The notes: generated by a model from the sequence alone, not told the origin. A stretch of DNA of 41,512 bases from Saccharopolyspora soli (GCF_022678645.1 NZ_JALBWV010000070.1:1-41512), one strand, 5' to 3'; shown: positions 23,761 to 32,475, numbered from the stretch's first letter. A program made the numbers and translations.

Positions 23761-24036
23761 GCCGCCGTACGCCTTCGCGCCGGTTGATAGGCAGACGCGC
23801 AGCTACCGAGTTTGAGGCCAGTTCAGTACTAGTCAGCAATCAAGGCTGCGGCATCGGCCACCCACTCCAGGAGACCGACGTAGACGGGAGACCCGAACAC
23901 GACCAGCACGGCCGCCGTTTCCTGTTGTGCGCGTGATGGTGGTGCTGGTGACCGGCGTCGCCAGGTGCGCTTGCCCGGCGCCGTGGGCGAGCAGGACCCG
24001 CTGCCGATCGCAGCAGCCGCGAAGCTTGTAGGTGAT

Positions 24037-24192
24037 TCAGTCGGCGACGAACTCCGGATTGTCCATAATCACATCGGCGGGGCCACGCAGCCGCGCGGCG
24101 CGCTCGTTGCCCCAGAAGCGCGGCGCTGTGTCGATTTCGTTGTAGCAGTGCCAATGCACCCGCCGTCGCGCCCACTGATCCGATTTGAGCAT
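24037..24192 (-). CDS. 51-aa conserved-looking protein coupled to a lipoprotein gene
   Basis: ATG 24192 follows the lipoprotein stop by two bases (TGACGATG), so translation is probably coupled. The product is basic and aromatic-rich: MLKSDQWARRRVHWHCYNEI, then DTAPRFWGNERAARLRG, ending DNPEFVAD. No signal or membrane segment. Strong third-position GC supports coding. I do not recognise the family. Its size kept it below usual gene-finding limits. Confidence 0.6.
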   Translation of the reverse strand: MLKSDQWARRRVHWHCYNEIDTAPRFWGNERAARLRGPADVIMDNPEFVAD

Positions 24193-24194
24193 CG

Positions 24195-25148
24195 TCACAT
24201 CGGGTCTGCGCACGTGGGGCCCTCTCCGATCATCGCGCTCGGTTCGGCTGCGCGCGGGTCACGGCCGGGGAGCGCGGCCTCGGGCAGTCCAGCTGGCCGC
24301 ACGTATTCGACGCGGCGAGTGCCCCGGTACTCGGTGCCGTAATAGTTTCGGCGACAGTGATACGCCGGTAGCAAAGTGGTGGGGTCGATCCAATAGATCA
24401 TGTTGGCGTGCTCGCCCGAGCCGTCACCCTGACCATACGGGTGGGCGTCGTAATCGAGTCCCGTTTCCTGGAACGCCCAGATGAGATTTTGGAAGGACCA
24501 TCCGAGATCGTCGCCATAGCTGTCGAATACAACCGGGGTGGCCTTCATCTGAATTTCTATGTAGTGCTGGCCATTTTTCTCGATCTTCGTGGCTTTGTTG
24601 GCGGTGAGGAACCCGTCGTAGCGCGTGGTCAACGCCGTGACCATCAGGTCGATCTTCTCGGGTGGTAGGCCGCCGGGGATGATGCCGTCTCCGGCTGTCA
24701 TCGCCACTCGGTAGGGGAAGCATTTTGGGTATCCCGGTTCGGGTGGGTCCCATGCGTCGTTGAGGGGTGACCATCGGTGGTGGGTGCCTGCCGCGTCGCA
24801 GATTTCCGAGATCTCCGTTCCGTATTTCTCTCCGCCGTGGCTTGTGTCCGTGGAGACCCTGGTCTTCGTCGTGTAGTCGATGGTCGTGTCCGTGACATGA
24901 ACGAAGTCTTGCGCATCGATGTCCGGAAGGTCCAGTGTTGTCCGACTGCGCACAATAGGTTGTTGCGCTTGTCGTCTAAACATTTCCCAGAACAAGGCGT
25001 TCGGGTCGGTATGATGATCGAGTACTGGTTTTTCTCCTGTTTTTTCTTTCGCGATGACTGTCGAGATCTCCAGGACCTGGAGCGGTGTGCACCCAGTCGT
25101 GGTGATCATCAGGGCGCCGCTTAGTGCGGCGGCAAGAAATGTACGCAC
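24195..25148 (-). CDS. Secreted lipoprotein, unknown function
   Basis: GTG 25148 is chosen because GGAGG lies 4 bases upstream and the product then starts with a clean lipoprotein signal (VRTFLAAALSGALMITTTGC, Cys ~20); the frame is open to 25520 but that extension has no coding character. The 317-aa product is mostly beta-prone, with SFQNLIWAFQETGLDYDAHP and IYWIDPTTLLPAY, a pattern seen in surface proteins of the LolA/LppX-like lipid-binding type, but I cannot assign a family. It lies downstream of the graspetide pair on the same strand, after a strong hairpin, so it is probably a separate transcription unit. Confidence 0.72.
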   Translation of the reverse strand: MRTFLAAALSGALMITTTGCTPLQVLEISTVIAKEKTGEKPVLDHHTDPNALFWEMFRRQAQQPIVRSRTTLDLPDIDAQDFVHVTDTTIDYTTKTRVSTDTSHGGEKYGTEISEICDAAGTHHRWSPLNDAWDPPEPGYPKCFPYRVAMTAGDGIIPGGLPPEKIDLMVTALTTRYDGFLTANKATKIEKNGQHYIEIQMKATPVVFDSYGDDLGWSFQNLIWAFQETGLDYDAHPYGQGDGSGEHANMIYWIDPTTLLPAYHCRRNYYGTEYRGTRRVEYVRPAGLPEAALPGRDPRAAEPSAMIGEGPTCADPM

Positions 25149-25723
25149 AGGGCCTCCGTACTCGGGGCACCACCAACCAACACGCGTGGGCGAGACGGGG
25201 TGGCGCGATCTGTGTTGGGATGAGACGCGCTGGTGAGCGAGCCGCCAAAGCGAAACTGGTTTCCGCAACGAGCCGACCTGGCTCGCGAACAAAGCCAGGG
25301 TCCGCTGGTGTTCAGCCACAGCTCCAGCATCTTGAGCCCCTGGCTTGGCGCACGACCACGGCCGCAGCGTCCGCCGACGTGAATTGATCGCGTTCGCAAC
25401 GCGGGCCCGGTCATTAGCGACCGCCACGACGAAGAGCGGGAACAACTCCTCGGTGAGCCGTGGTTTGAGCAACGGCACCAGTTTCGGCGATGTCGGTTCG
25501 GTCGATACGGCAAGAATCACCGACGGAGTTGCGGAACCATGTTAGGAGCTCCTCGCGGTGGCGCATGGCCTCGAAGGGTTTCGATCTCGGAAGGATTCAA
25601 CGTCTCCTCGCGGGGGATCCTGGCTGGGAGATCAGTGTGGGACCTCCGCGGGTCCCACACTGATCCGTGTAACGGGCGGCCTAACGCCGTCTGGGCCTGC
25701 AGCGCAGCGCCGGACCACCGACG
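25149..25723. other. Intergenic stretch with a strong hairpin, no gene seen
   Basis: 575 bases between the lipoprotein start and the end of the ATP-grasp gene. Open frames on both strands lack starts with ribosome sites and family matches. The only clear structure is the perfect inverted repeat at 25631-25664. The lipoprotein promoter should lie in the left part. Confidence 0.5.
25631..25664 (-). terminator. Perfect 14-bp stem-loop after the graspetide operon
   Basis: ATCAGTGTGGGACC (25631-25644) and GGTCCCACACTGAT (25651-25664) are perfect inverted repeats with a 6-base loop TCCGCG. It sits 60 bases beyond the ATP-grasp stop. Without a T tract it still resembles actinomycete terminators. 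An operator role is possible because the stem is unusually perfect. Confidence 0.6.
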
Positions 25724-26743
25724 TTAGGCGTTATCTCCTGGGGCGGGGTGGGGTTGCTCTCCGAGGCACAACGACGCAGGCGGAGTGTCCTCGGCGTGGC
25801 CCGCGAGGAATTCCGCGAACATCGCGGTCAAGGGCACGTTGACTCCGGATTCCGCTTCAAGCCACCGGAATCGCCCGCTTGCGTTGATTTCCAGGAACAC
25901 CCAGTGCCCGTCCGGCGTGATGACAAAATCGAGCGCTCCGTACACCAGGCCAAGGGACCGCATCAGCGCCCGGATGCCGTCAACAACATCAGGTGGGGCG
26001 TCGATGAGCCGGTAGCTCAGCGCTGGGTAGTCGGAGCGCCAGTCGATGTAGGCCGAGTCGCTGCCCGCGGAGATCTCCACGCTGGTCACGTGGTCACCGA
26101 TGACGATGACACGAGCCTCCGCTGCTTTCCGAACCCAGCGCTGCACCTGGTGCGCGGTGACCGCGATTCCACGCAGATCGTCGAGGTCGTCGTCGTCGAT
26201 CACACGCGTCCAGTTCACATGGCGAACCCCGTCTTCGACGATCGTGTTCCCGCTCATCAGTTTCCTGATGGTGCGCCCTTGCGCGGCGAAGGACTCGACC
26301 GCCTCGGGCTCGTTCGTGATGAGAGTGTCCGGGACGGTCAGCCCGCACTGCCACGCCCGGACCTGCTGCAACGGCTTGTACGCGGAATCCGCGATGCGGC
26401 TTGGGTGGTTGACCCACCGTGCCGTCAGCGACGCGAGCACGCCCCCAACACCAATCTTGGCCTCGTCGAACGAATGCTTCCGCCGAGCAGGCGACAGCCC
26501 ACACGGTATTTGGTATGCCTCGGGCGACCAGTACCAGATCGTGTCGATGTCTTCGAACGCGACGATGCGGGCCGGTGTACGCAGATGCCCTGACCACTGG
26601 CCTCCGTCTAAGGTGGCCGACAAGGTCAGCTTGTCGGGGAACCAGGCGGGGTTGATCCGGCAGACCGGCGCCTGTCGTTCGTTGAGCGCTTCGATCACGG
26701 CGTCGGCCGTGTCGTCGCGGTTCCGCGCGAGTACCAGGATCAT
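25724..26743 (-). CDS. tgmB: ATP-grasp ribosomal peptide maturase (graspetide ligase)
   Basis: ATG 26743 (MILVLARNRDDTADAV) overlaps the precursor stop by ATGA, the usual arrangement. The ~339-aa protein matches the ATP-grasp RiPP maturase family. It has WYWSPEAYQIP in the N-lobe, RTIRKLMSGNTIVEDG with the ATP-binding Lys, QRWVRKAAEARVIVIGD, and the metal-binding end GALDFVITPDGHWVFLEINA, then GRFRWLE (Asp, Glu, Asn). These enzymes phosphorylate Asp/Glu side chains of a precursor and join them to Thr/Ser/Lys, forming macrocyclic esters or amides. The substrate is the preceding gene's product. The methyltransferase often found third in such clusters is not adjacent. Confidence 0.9.
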   Translation of the reverse strand: MILVLARNRDDTADAVIEALNERQAPVCRINPAWFPDKLTLSATLDGGQWSGHLRTPARIVAFEDIDTIWYWSPEAYQIPCGLSPARRKHSFDEAKIGVGGVLASLTARWVNHPSRIADSAYKPLQQVRAWQCGLTVPDTLITNEPEAVESFAAQGRTIRKLMSGNTIVEDGVRHVNWTRVIDDDDLDDLRGIAVTAHQVQRWVRKAAEARVIVIGDHVTSVEISAGSDSAYIDWRSDYPALSYRLIDAPPDVVDGIRALMRSLGLVYGALDFVITPDGHWVFLEINASGRFRWLEAESGVNVPLTAMFAEFLAGHAEDTPPASLCLGEQPHPAPGDNA

Positions 26744-27033
26744 GAGGCGACGGGATCCCAATTGCGCAGGACGTCTTCCGGATATTGTCCGGTTTCGGTG
26801 CCGCGGGACTTCGGCCGTGCCGGCTCACCCGTGCTGTCCACCATGACCTGCAGTTCGTGGTCGTATCGCACGCGGGGATCGTCGTGCTCGTCGCCTCCGA
26901 TGACGGGACGCATGCCCCGCAAGCCCCACGGCTGCAACTCACCCGTGGCGGCCGAGTTTGCGTCGGCGCTGAGGTGCGGTTCGGCGAGGGGGAACCGGGC
27001 GCTCGGCGACACCATCGCGTCAATCGTGGTCAT
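26740..27033 (-). CDS. tgmA: ATP-grasp-modified RiPP precursor (graspetide precursor)
   Basis: 97 aa from ATG 27033, with AGGCAGGAC just upstream; the frame is open further 5' but that part is not coding-like. The leader holds the conserved recognition motif LQPWGLRGMRPV (residues ~33-44), as in the family of putative ATP-grasp targets. It is followed by YDHELQVMVDSTGEP (57-71). The likely core is the last ~30 residues, with Thr/Ser acceptors (S76, T79, T81) and acidic donors (E80, E85, D86, D92). It is longer than many relatives (60-80 aa). Crosslinks are inferred, not seen. The 3' end overlaps tgmB. Confidence 0.87.
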   Translation of the reverse strand: MTTIDAMVSPSARFPLAEPHLSADANSAATGELQPWGLRGMRPVIGGDEHDDPRVRYDHELQVMVDSTGEPARPKSRGTETGQYPEDVLRNWDPVAS

Positions 27034-27226
27034 GTCCTGCCTCATTTCTCGAAACGGACGTGCGGAAACTCTTGGAGATCGGTCGTCGCGGGGGTGCGCG
27101 CGACCTGACTCGGCAATCCAAGGCTGCCCACGCAGGCGCTTTGGGTCGGGCCGCAGTGGCGCGGTTGTTGCGGCACCCCGACTTCGACCCGGCCTTGGGT
27201 TGACGAACACCAAAGCCAGGCCGAGT

Positions 27227-27706
27227 TCATGGCGCGAGAACCGATGCGCGATCGCCTGACGCGGCACCCATCGCACACCGTCGGCCATGCGCGAGCCGCC
27301 GCAACCGGCGGATTACGGGGTTCTCACTGCCGGTGTCCACTCGCTGGACGGCGGCGCGGGCGAGCTCGACCAGGTGTCGGTCGGGCACGGTCTCGTCAGC
27401 GACTCTGCCCAGCAGTGTGCGGAAAGCCTTCTGGGCAGCAGAGTCACCGGCAGCCACCGACGCGAGCACGTCCTGCACGCAGCTCCGGCACAGCGCGGTG
27501 ATGCCGTCTGCATCGATGACAGCAGTGGTGCCGGGACAGGCGCGACGGCCGCATCCGCGTCCGATAACCAGTGTCGTCGGCCCCCTCCGGCCGTCTTTAC
27601 CGGGCATGGTGACAGGCACATCTCCGACCAGCTTCGGAAAGTGCTGGAGCTGGTCGTCCGCACCCGCGCACAACGTGTCCACCTGGACGCCAGCCGCAGC
27701 GCGCAT
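27227..27706 (-). CDS. Uncharacterised small protein with Cys cluster upstream of the graspetide genes
   Basis: The coding-like part runs from about MRAAAGVQVDTLCAGADDQL to the stop at 27227. It includes IGRGCGRRACPG and ALCRSCVQDVLASV, four cysteines that could bind zinc, and a helical tail (FRTLLGRVADETV, HLVELARAAVQRVD). Possible starts are ATG 27706 or ATG 27607 (MPGKDGRRG), the latter with GGAG 13 bases upstream. It is on the same strand as tgmA, 193 bases upstream, and divergent from the XRE regulator at 27968. I do not recognise the family. Confidence 0.45.
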   Translation of the reverse strand: MRAAAGVQVDTLCAGADDQLQHFPKLVGDVPVTMPGKDGRRGPTTLVIGRGCGRRACPGTTAVIDADGITALCRSCVQDVLASVAAGDSAAQKAFRTLLGRVADETVPDRHLVELARAAVQRVDTGSENPVIRRLRRLAHGRRCAMGAASGDRASVLAP

Positions 27707-27967
27707 AGGGGCGCAAGCTCGTTTCTCCGAGATAGACGGCTCGCAGTCATCGGCTCGACCAGTGATACGGCTACCTGTGAGAAGGGAAATCGTCGAACTC
27801 GGCGACATGCCGTGAACACTGCCGCTCTGGCTCGACTAATCCAATTCCCGCTGTCATATGACAATGGGAATTGCGCACAGGTCGATGGGCGTGATAGGGG
27901 CGAATCGCGTACCGCTACGCTACAAACTCCTTCCCCTTCCCTTGGTAATGCGGTCGTGAGGAAAATC

Positions 27968-29446
27968 GTGGCCCGGACCCCGCAGCAGTGCACCCAGTGC
28001 AACGTTGAGTTGCGCACTGGCACTACCGACCTGTTGTGCACTCGCTGTCTGCGGAGCAAGCCTGTTGTGCCGGTCGCCTTCTACGACACCCCGGACATCC
28101 AGGCTGCTCTCGGGCGTTACGACTTCGGCCCCGTGTTCCTTGCGGTCCGCGAAGCCGCGCGGCTGTCCCAACACCAGCTCGCCGAGCTCACCGGCTTGGC
28201 ACAGTCGACGGTGTCCAAGATTGAATCGGGCGCCAGGGGCGCCCGAGACATCGAGCATGTTGTACGAATCGCCAACACGCTGCGGATTCCGGCCCATCTG
28301 TTGGGTTTCGGAGCCGACCCTGGCAGCCTGAAAGACGGGGCCGGGGAGGTGAGCTGGATGCAACGTCGGGACTTCCTCACCGTCGCCCTCGGCATCACGA
28401 TGGGCTCCGCAGAGATCGCCCGACTCAGCGAGATCCTGCCCACGCCAGCTGACCCCTCTCGACGTCGCCGGATCGGCGTGGCCGATGCACAGGCCATCGA
28501 GCATATGACCGAGCAGCTCCGCTCCACCATCTACGAGACAGGCGGCGGGCTGATGCACCTAACCGCGCTTTCGTATCTGCACGCAGTCCAAGACTGTGAC
28601 GACGCGGAATGCACCGACCAGGTGCGGCAACGAGTCGATCTGGCAACTGCAGATTTGGCGTGGATTGCGGGATGGGCAGCATGGGACGCAGAGCAGCACG
28701 ACCAAGCCAAAGAACTGTGGGGCGTCGCCCTCACCCGCGCGCGGCGAGCCGAAGCGCACCCGCGTAGCACCGACCTGATGATCGGGGTATTGCTGGACAG
28801 CGCTTACCAGGCCCTGGCCGCGGCCCAGCGCTCGGTAAACGCGAAGGACCGCCAGCGCCAAGCCGTGGCAGCGTCGCGCTTAGTAGACCTCGGTTCCCAC
28901 GTCGCAGCCACCAATCAGCACGCGGCCAGCGCGAGCGCACAAGCAGACCTGCACGCAAGCCGAGCCTGGTGCTACGGCCTGCTCGGTGAGTCCGGCAAGT
29001 GCCAGGACTCCCTGAGCCAGGAGGCCGCCGCATTTGCCACCATCGAGCCGAACACGGTGCCACCCTGGGCTCGCCACGTCACTGAGGCCGAGATCGCCTC
29101 GCATGGTGCGCACGCGTTCGCTCTGCTGGCACGCACCCAGCCCAGTGCCGCGCCACGGGCGATCGAACATCTGGATGCCGTTGTGAACAGCGACGACTTG
29201 ACCTACCGGCGAACCCGCGCGTTCCATCTACCTGACCTATCGGCGAATTACCTCCGCGTAGGCGAGATCGAGACCGGCATCCGTGTCGGCCAGGAAGCGC
29301 TCTCAGCGGTCGACGAGCTGTCATCTCGACACGCACGCGCTCGGTTGCAGATCGTCGCGGACGCGGCCAAGCCATTCATCGAAACTTCGGAAGAGCTCGC
29401 GGCTCTGTGCGCGAAGGTTGACGCCGCGGTGCACGAGTGGATGTAA
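27968..29446 (+). CDS. XRE-family regulator with N-terminal zinc ribbon and helical-repeat tail
   Basis: GTG 27968 has AGGA seven bases upstream; a GTG at 27956 is possible. The 492-aa product begins with a zinc ribbon (CTQCNVELRTG, LLCTRCL), then a clear HTH_3 domain (SQHQLAELTGLAQSTVSKIE). A middle segment RRDFLTVALGITMGSAEIARL is typical of long actinomycete XRE regulators. The ~300-residue C-terminus is Ala-rich and helical, TPR-like (AWIAGWAAWDAEQHDQAKEL and similar). Such proteins often control nearby specialised-metabolite or RiPP genes and bind small ligands or peptides in the repeat domain. It is the closest candidate regulator of the graspetide operon (inference from divergence). 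Confidence 0.82.
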   Translation: MARTPQQCTQCNVELRTGTTDLLCTRCLRSKPVVPVAFYDTPDIQAALGRYDFGPVFLAVREAARLSQHQLAELTGLAQSTVSKIESGARGARDIEHVVRIANTLRIPAHLLGFGADPGSLKDGAGEVSWMQRRDFLTVALGITMGSAEIARLSEILPTPADPSRRRRIGVADAQAIEHMTEQLRSTIYETGGGLMHLTALSYLHAVQDCDDAECTDQVRQRVDLATADLAWIAGWAAWDAEQHDQAKELWGVALTRARRAEAHPRSTDLMIGVLLDSAYQALAAAQRSVNAKDRQRQAVAASRLVDLGSHVAATNQHAASASAQADLHASRAWCYGLLGESGKCQDSLSQEAAAFATIEPNTVPPWARHVTEAEIASHGAHAFALLARTQPSAAPRAIEHLDAVVNSDDLTYRRTRAFHLPDLSANYLRVGEIETGIRVGQEALSAVDELSSRHARARLQIVADAAKPFIETSEELAALCAKVDAAVHEWM

Positions 29447-29508
29447 ATGGAGCAGTAGCCGATCAGCATCAGCGGCCAGTGCGGCAAGGAGCAGGCGATC
29501 TCTGCTGA

Positions 29509-30492
29509 TCAGATCAGCGCTGAACAGGCTCGGCCGCATGCACGCTCGGAGAGCAGCTGGTGAACGTCGGCTGCGCAGCCCCAGGAGAGGGTGACTCCGG
29601 CTCCGCCGTGTCCGTAGTTGTGCACCAGCGGTGTGCCGTTGTCGATGTGGTCGCGTTCGACGCGGACGCGAGAGCGGGTGGGCCTGGCGCCGATGCGGTG
29701 TTCGATGACTCGTGTCCGGGTAAGCCGTGGTTCCACTGCCGTGCAGCGCGCCAGGATGGCCTGCGCGGTGGCGGGGTCTTCGGTGAGGTCGCCGCTGCCG
29801 TCGATGGCGGTGCCGCCGAGGACGAGGGTGTCGCCGTGCGGGTAGAGGCACAGTAGGTCGGGTGATGGTCCGGTGTCTTCGCCGAAATGCTCGGTCAGGC
29901 CGGGGTTTTCTACGACGACGTGTTGGCCGCGAATGGGGTACAGGGCGGGGTCTGGCACGAGGTCGCGGGCGCCGAGACCAGTGCAGTTGATGATCGCCGC
30001 GGCCGGGCCGGCGTCGTCGAAGGTCCTCAGCCTGCGTTGCCCGATGGTCCCTCCCGCTTCCTCCAGGCGGGATTGGAGGTAGGCGAGGTAGACGGGCATG
30101 TCGATCAGCGGGACGGTGACCCGGTAACCGGAGACGAACCCCGGCGGGAGTTCGGAGACCTCGCAGGGGCGGAAGTCGGGCAGGGTCGTGGCCCAGTCCG
30201 GGGGCGCTTCGGCGTGCCGGGATGCATCGATGCCGCTGCAGAGACGAACGCCGGTGCCTGCAACGATGGCGAGTTCACGGAAGACCTGCAGGGAATGCTG
30301 GCTCCACTGGTCGACCTTGTCTTTAGGCTCCACCAGATACGGGCCCCACAGGGCGCCCGCGGCCAGTGAGGTGACGCCGGGGACTTCGTCCGCGATCACG
30401 TGCACGTGGGCACCGGCCTCGGCCAGCACCGTAGCGGTGGTGAGTCCGGAGACGCCCGCTCCGACGACGACGAGGCGGTCGCTGCTCGACAT
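29509..30492 (-). CDS. FAD-dependent D-amino-acid oxidase-like protein
   Basis: 327 aa. The Rossmann FAD motif VVVGAGVSGLTTATVLAEAG is at the N-terminus. A Ser/Ala-rich TSLAAGALWGPYL loop, NCTGLGARDLVPD and the C-terminal HNYGHGGAGVTLSWGCA are hallmarks of D-amino-acid oxidases. Arg in the RVRVERD strand may bind substrate carboxylate. The enzyme converts D-amino acids to keto acids with H2O2 and ammonia. It starts 9 bases after the regulator stop at 30502, so both are one transcription unit. A role in peptidoglycan- or natural-product-derived D-amino acids is inferred. Confidence 0.88.
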   Translation of the reverse strand: MSSSDRLVVVGAGVSGLTTATVLAEAGAHVHVIADEVPGVTSLAAGALWGPYLVEPKDKVDQWSQHSLQVFRELAIVAGTGVRLCSGIDASRHAEAPPDWATTLPDFRPCEVSELPPGFVSGYRVTVPLIDMPVYLAYLQSRLEEAGGTIGQRRLRTFDDAGPAAAIINCTGLGARDLVPDPALYPIRGQHVVVENPGLTEHFGEDTGPSPDLLCLYPHGDTLVLGGTAIDGSGDLTEDPATAQAILARCTAVEPRLTRTRVIEHRIGARPTRSRVRVERDHIDNGTPLVHNYGHGGAGVTLSWGCAADVHQLLSERACGRACSALI

Positions 30493-30501
30493 GGGGCGAC
30501 C

Positions 30502-31941
30502 CTAACCGGGTGCGGCCATGGTGGGGATCTGTCGGGCGAGGGAATCTTCGAGTTCGGGGAGGAATTCGCGGACGTGCTTATTGCGCCTGCGGCGGCGCAG
30601 ATCCACGGCCAACTGGCGCAACACGGCCAGGCTCCGTGGTGAGCGCACGGTGTCGAGCCGGCCGGTGGTGAGGCGGCCGATTTCGCAGGCCCGCTCATGG
30701 TGGCCGCGAGAGGCATACGCGAGCGCGAGCCACGCTCCTTCATACAGGGCTCGACGCTGGCTCGGGTGCCCGGTGGGCACCCCATACGCGCCGGTTTCCA
30801 ACAGCGACGCCCCTTCAGCGAGGCGACGCTTGGCGGCAGTGTCCTTGGCGCCTTGCTGTTGACGTGCCAGCTCGATGAGAGCGTATCCAGCTTGGCAGTC
30901 CAAGTGACTCGACGTGAGGAAGTACATCCACCGAGGATCATCGTGCTGCGGGCCTTGCTCGACCACTTCGCGGGCGTCATACCGCGCGCGGTCGAACTCT
31001 CTGGTCCTTCCTGCTGCCGCGTATGCGTAGCCCAACCTGGACAGCACCGCCGCACGCACCGCCGCGGTCGCCGTACGGCTGACATCCTGAGCAGTCTCAC
31101 CCAGCACGACCGCGTCGCTGGCATGTCCACGGCTGGCCGCCTGGAAGGCCAAGTCGGCGAGGATGTGCGCGCACAGCGGCCGATCATTGACCTGATGCGC
31201 AGCGCGCAGTGCGGTTCCCCAATACCGTTGCGCCAATCCGTGGTCGGAGGTGTCGAACGCCATCCACCCCACCAACTGGCCGATCTCCGCCAGGGCTTGA
31301 ATCAGGCGCGTCCTGGCGCGCTCGGAATGCCCGCCCTCGTGAAGGAGAAGCGCGACAGCGCGGAACTGGGCACCGACATAGGGCAGATGCCGTGCACCAC
31401 CCTGCGCGTCATCTAGCCGTTGCAGCAGCGGCACCTGACAGTCGATCTGATCCACGAGCGGATCATCGCTGGAGACTGCGGCCAACCGCGGTGCGAAAGC
31501 ACCGTGCCCCGCTACTTCGAGGTACTGCGATACCAGAGAAACAAGGCCAGCACCCGAGAGTGCAAGAAATCGTCGGCGATCAACAAGACCGCCCAACACC
31601 CAGCCCTTCGCGATGCGCGTCAGATCTTGGGGCGTCCACGGCCCGGTCAGCCCGTCATCAGCAGGAACCAACGTTGGCGAGTCGGTTGCCTTCCCCTGCC
31701 ACAGCTCATCCACCGAGATCGTCCGGCCCAATGCCTCCGACAAGACGTAGGCCGTCATCGTCGGCAGCGGCGATCGACGCGGGAGGACACCCGCGTCGCG
31801 CCACTGAAACGGGGCTGATTCGGCCACGGTCCCCGCGCCGAAGACCTGGTTCAGTTTCCGCGCCAACTTCTTCGGGCTCCACCCCAACTCGTCCAGGCAC
31901 CGAGCCAGCACCAGATTCGGCTGTCCCGATCGGCCAGACAT
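30502..31941 (-). CDS. Large regulator-like protein with helical repeats
   Basis: 479 aa, ATG with GAGGGG upstream. The N-terminus (LARCLDELGWSPKKLARKLN) has an HTH-like helix pair, then RRRFLALSGAGLVSLVSQYL, the segment also present in the XRE regulator at 27968. The rest is TPR-like: ARTRLIQALAEIGQLVGWMA, GLAQRYWGTALRAAHQ, RAAVLSRLGYAYAAAGRTRE. Proteins of this type are common near conservons and act as developmental or metabolite regulators. Translationally close to the D-amino-acid oxidase. Confidence 0.78.
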   Translation of the reverse strand: MSGRSGQPNLVLARCLDELGWSPKKLARKLNQVFGAGTVAESAPFQWRDAGVLPRRSPLPTMTAYVLSEALGRTISVDELWQGKATDSPTLVPADDGLTGPWTPQDLTRIAKGWVLGGLVDRRRFLALSGAGLVSLVSQYLEVAGHGAFAPRLAAVSSDDPLVDQIDCQVPLLQRLDDAQGGARHLPYVGAQFRAVALLLHEGGHSERARTRLIQALAEIGQLVGWMAFDTSDHGLAQRYWGTALRAAHQVNDRPLCAHILADLAFQAASRGHASDAVVLGETAQDVSRTATAAVRAAVLSRLGYAYAAAGRTREFDRARYDAREVVEQGPQHDDPRWMYFLTSSHLDCQAGYALIELARQQQGAKDTAAKRRLAEGASLLETGAYGVPTGHPSQRRALYEGAWLALAYASRGHHERACEIGRLTTGRLDTVRSPRSLAVLRQLAVDLRRRRRNKHVREFLPELEDSLARQIPTMAAPG

Positions 31942-32258
31942 CGCACATTCCCCTCACTGTGGTCCGCTGTCCCAAACGCCACATGGTGCACCCACCGCAC
32001 GGTCAACAGCGGAACACCCCCGCAACGAAGATGACCGAGATGACCGCTTGATCATCTACCGCGAGTGCGGCACATCCGGTTGGCTGAGGATCCAGGGACA
32101 CATCGGTCACGCGCGAGAAGAGCCGGTACCGCCGCCTTCCAGCGTGTAGCTCGCGCTGCGAATGCTTGGTGGCTCGACTGCGCGACCGCCCCGGAAAAGA
32201 CCTCGGCCGAACAGGGTGGTCGAGGATTCAATGATACGCAATGAGGAGGAAGACGCAG
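31942..32258. promoter_or_regulatory. Divergent promoter region
   Basis: 317 bases between the regulator (minus) and the 45-aa secreted peptide (plus). Both promoters must lie here. A TGATCA palindrome occurs near 32050 (CTTGATCATC). No convincing -35/-10 pair can be called by eye. No other gene seen. Confidence 0.45.
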
Positions 32259-32396
32259 ATGCGTCACGTTTTTGCGGTGGTCATCGCTGCCGCTGCGCTG
32301 CTGGGTATCGCAGGCCCGGCGTCCGCGGACTCGCCCGCCGACACCACCCCGCAGCCGGGGGTCGTCACCCCGTCCGACATGCCGTCGTGGATCTGA
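32259..32396 (+). CDS. 45-aa secreted peptide
   Basis: ATG 32259 follows GAGGAGGA. The product is a textbook Sec signal peptide (MRHVFAVVIAAAALLGIAGP, then ASA cleavage) with a mature part of about 22 residues (DSPADTTPQPGVV, ending MPSWI). No cysteine, so not a lipoprotein or disulphide peptide. A second 45-aa secreted peptide lies at 39364. It is followed by two hairpins and then the methyltransferase-conservon operon. Function unknown; an extracellular signal or exported modified peptide are options. Confidence 0.72.
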   Translation: MRHVFAVVIAAAALLGIAGPASADSPADTTPQPGVVTPSDMPSWI

Positions 32397-32475
32397 TCAC
32401 TACGGCGTGATTTGGGGGGCGGTAGGTCCGGTGCCGTGAGCCGGCGGTGTCTGGACAGGCGATGCCCGGAATGTG

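Noticed and set aside
24195..25520. 441-aa version of the lipoprotein starting at 25520
   Set aside because: It would bury a clean lipoprotein signal peptide 124 residues inside; GGAGG before GTG 25148 marks the real start.
26740..27288. 182-aa version of the graspetide precursor starting at 27288
   Set aside because: The extra 85 residues are Arg/Pro-rich and lack a ribosome site; ATG 27033 has one and gives the family-like leader.
29447..29508. GATCAG-rich short palindromes between the convergent regulator and oxidase genes
   Set aside because: Several overlapping TGATCA-type words are present but no single stable stem could be assigned.
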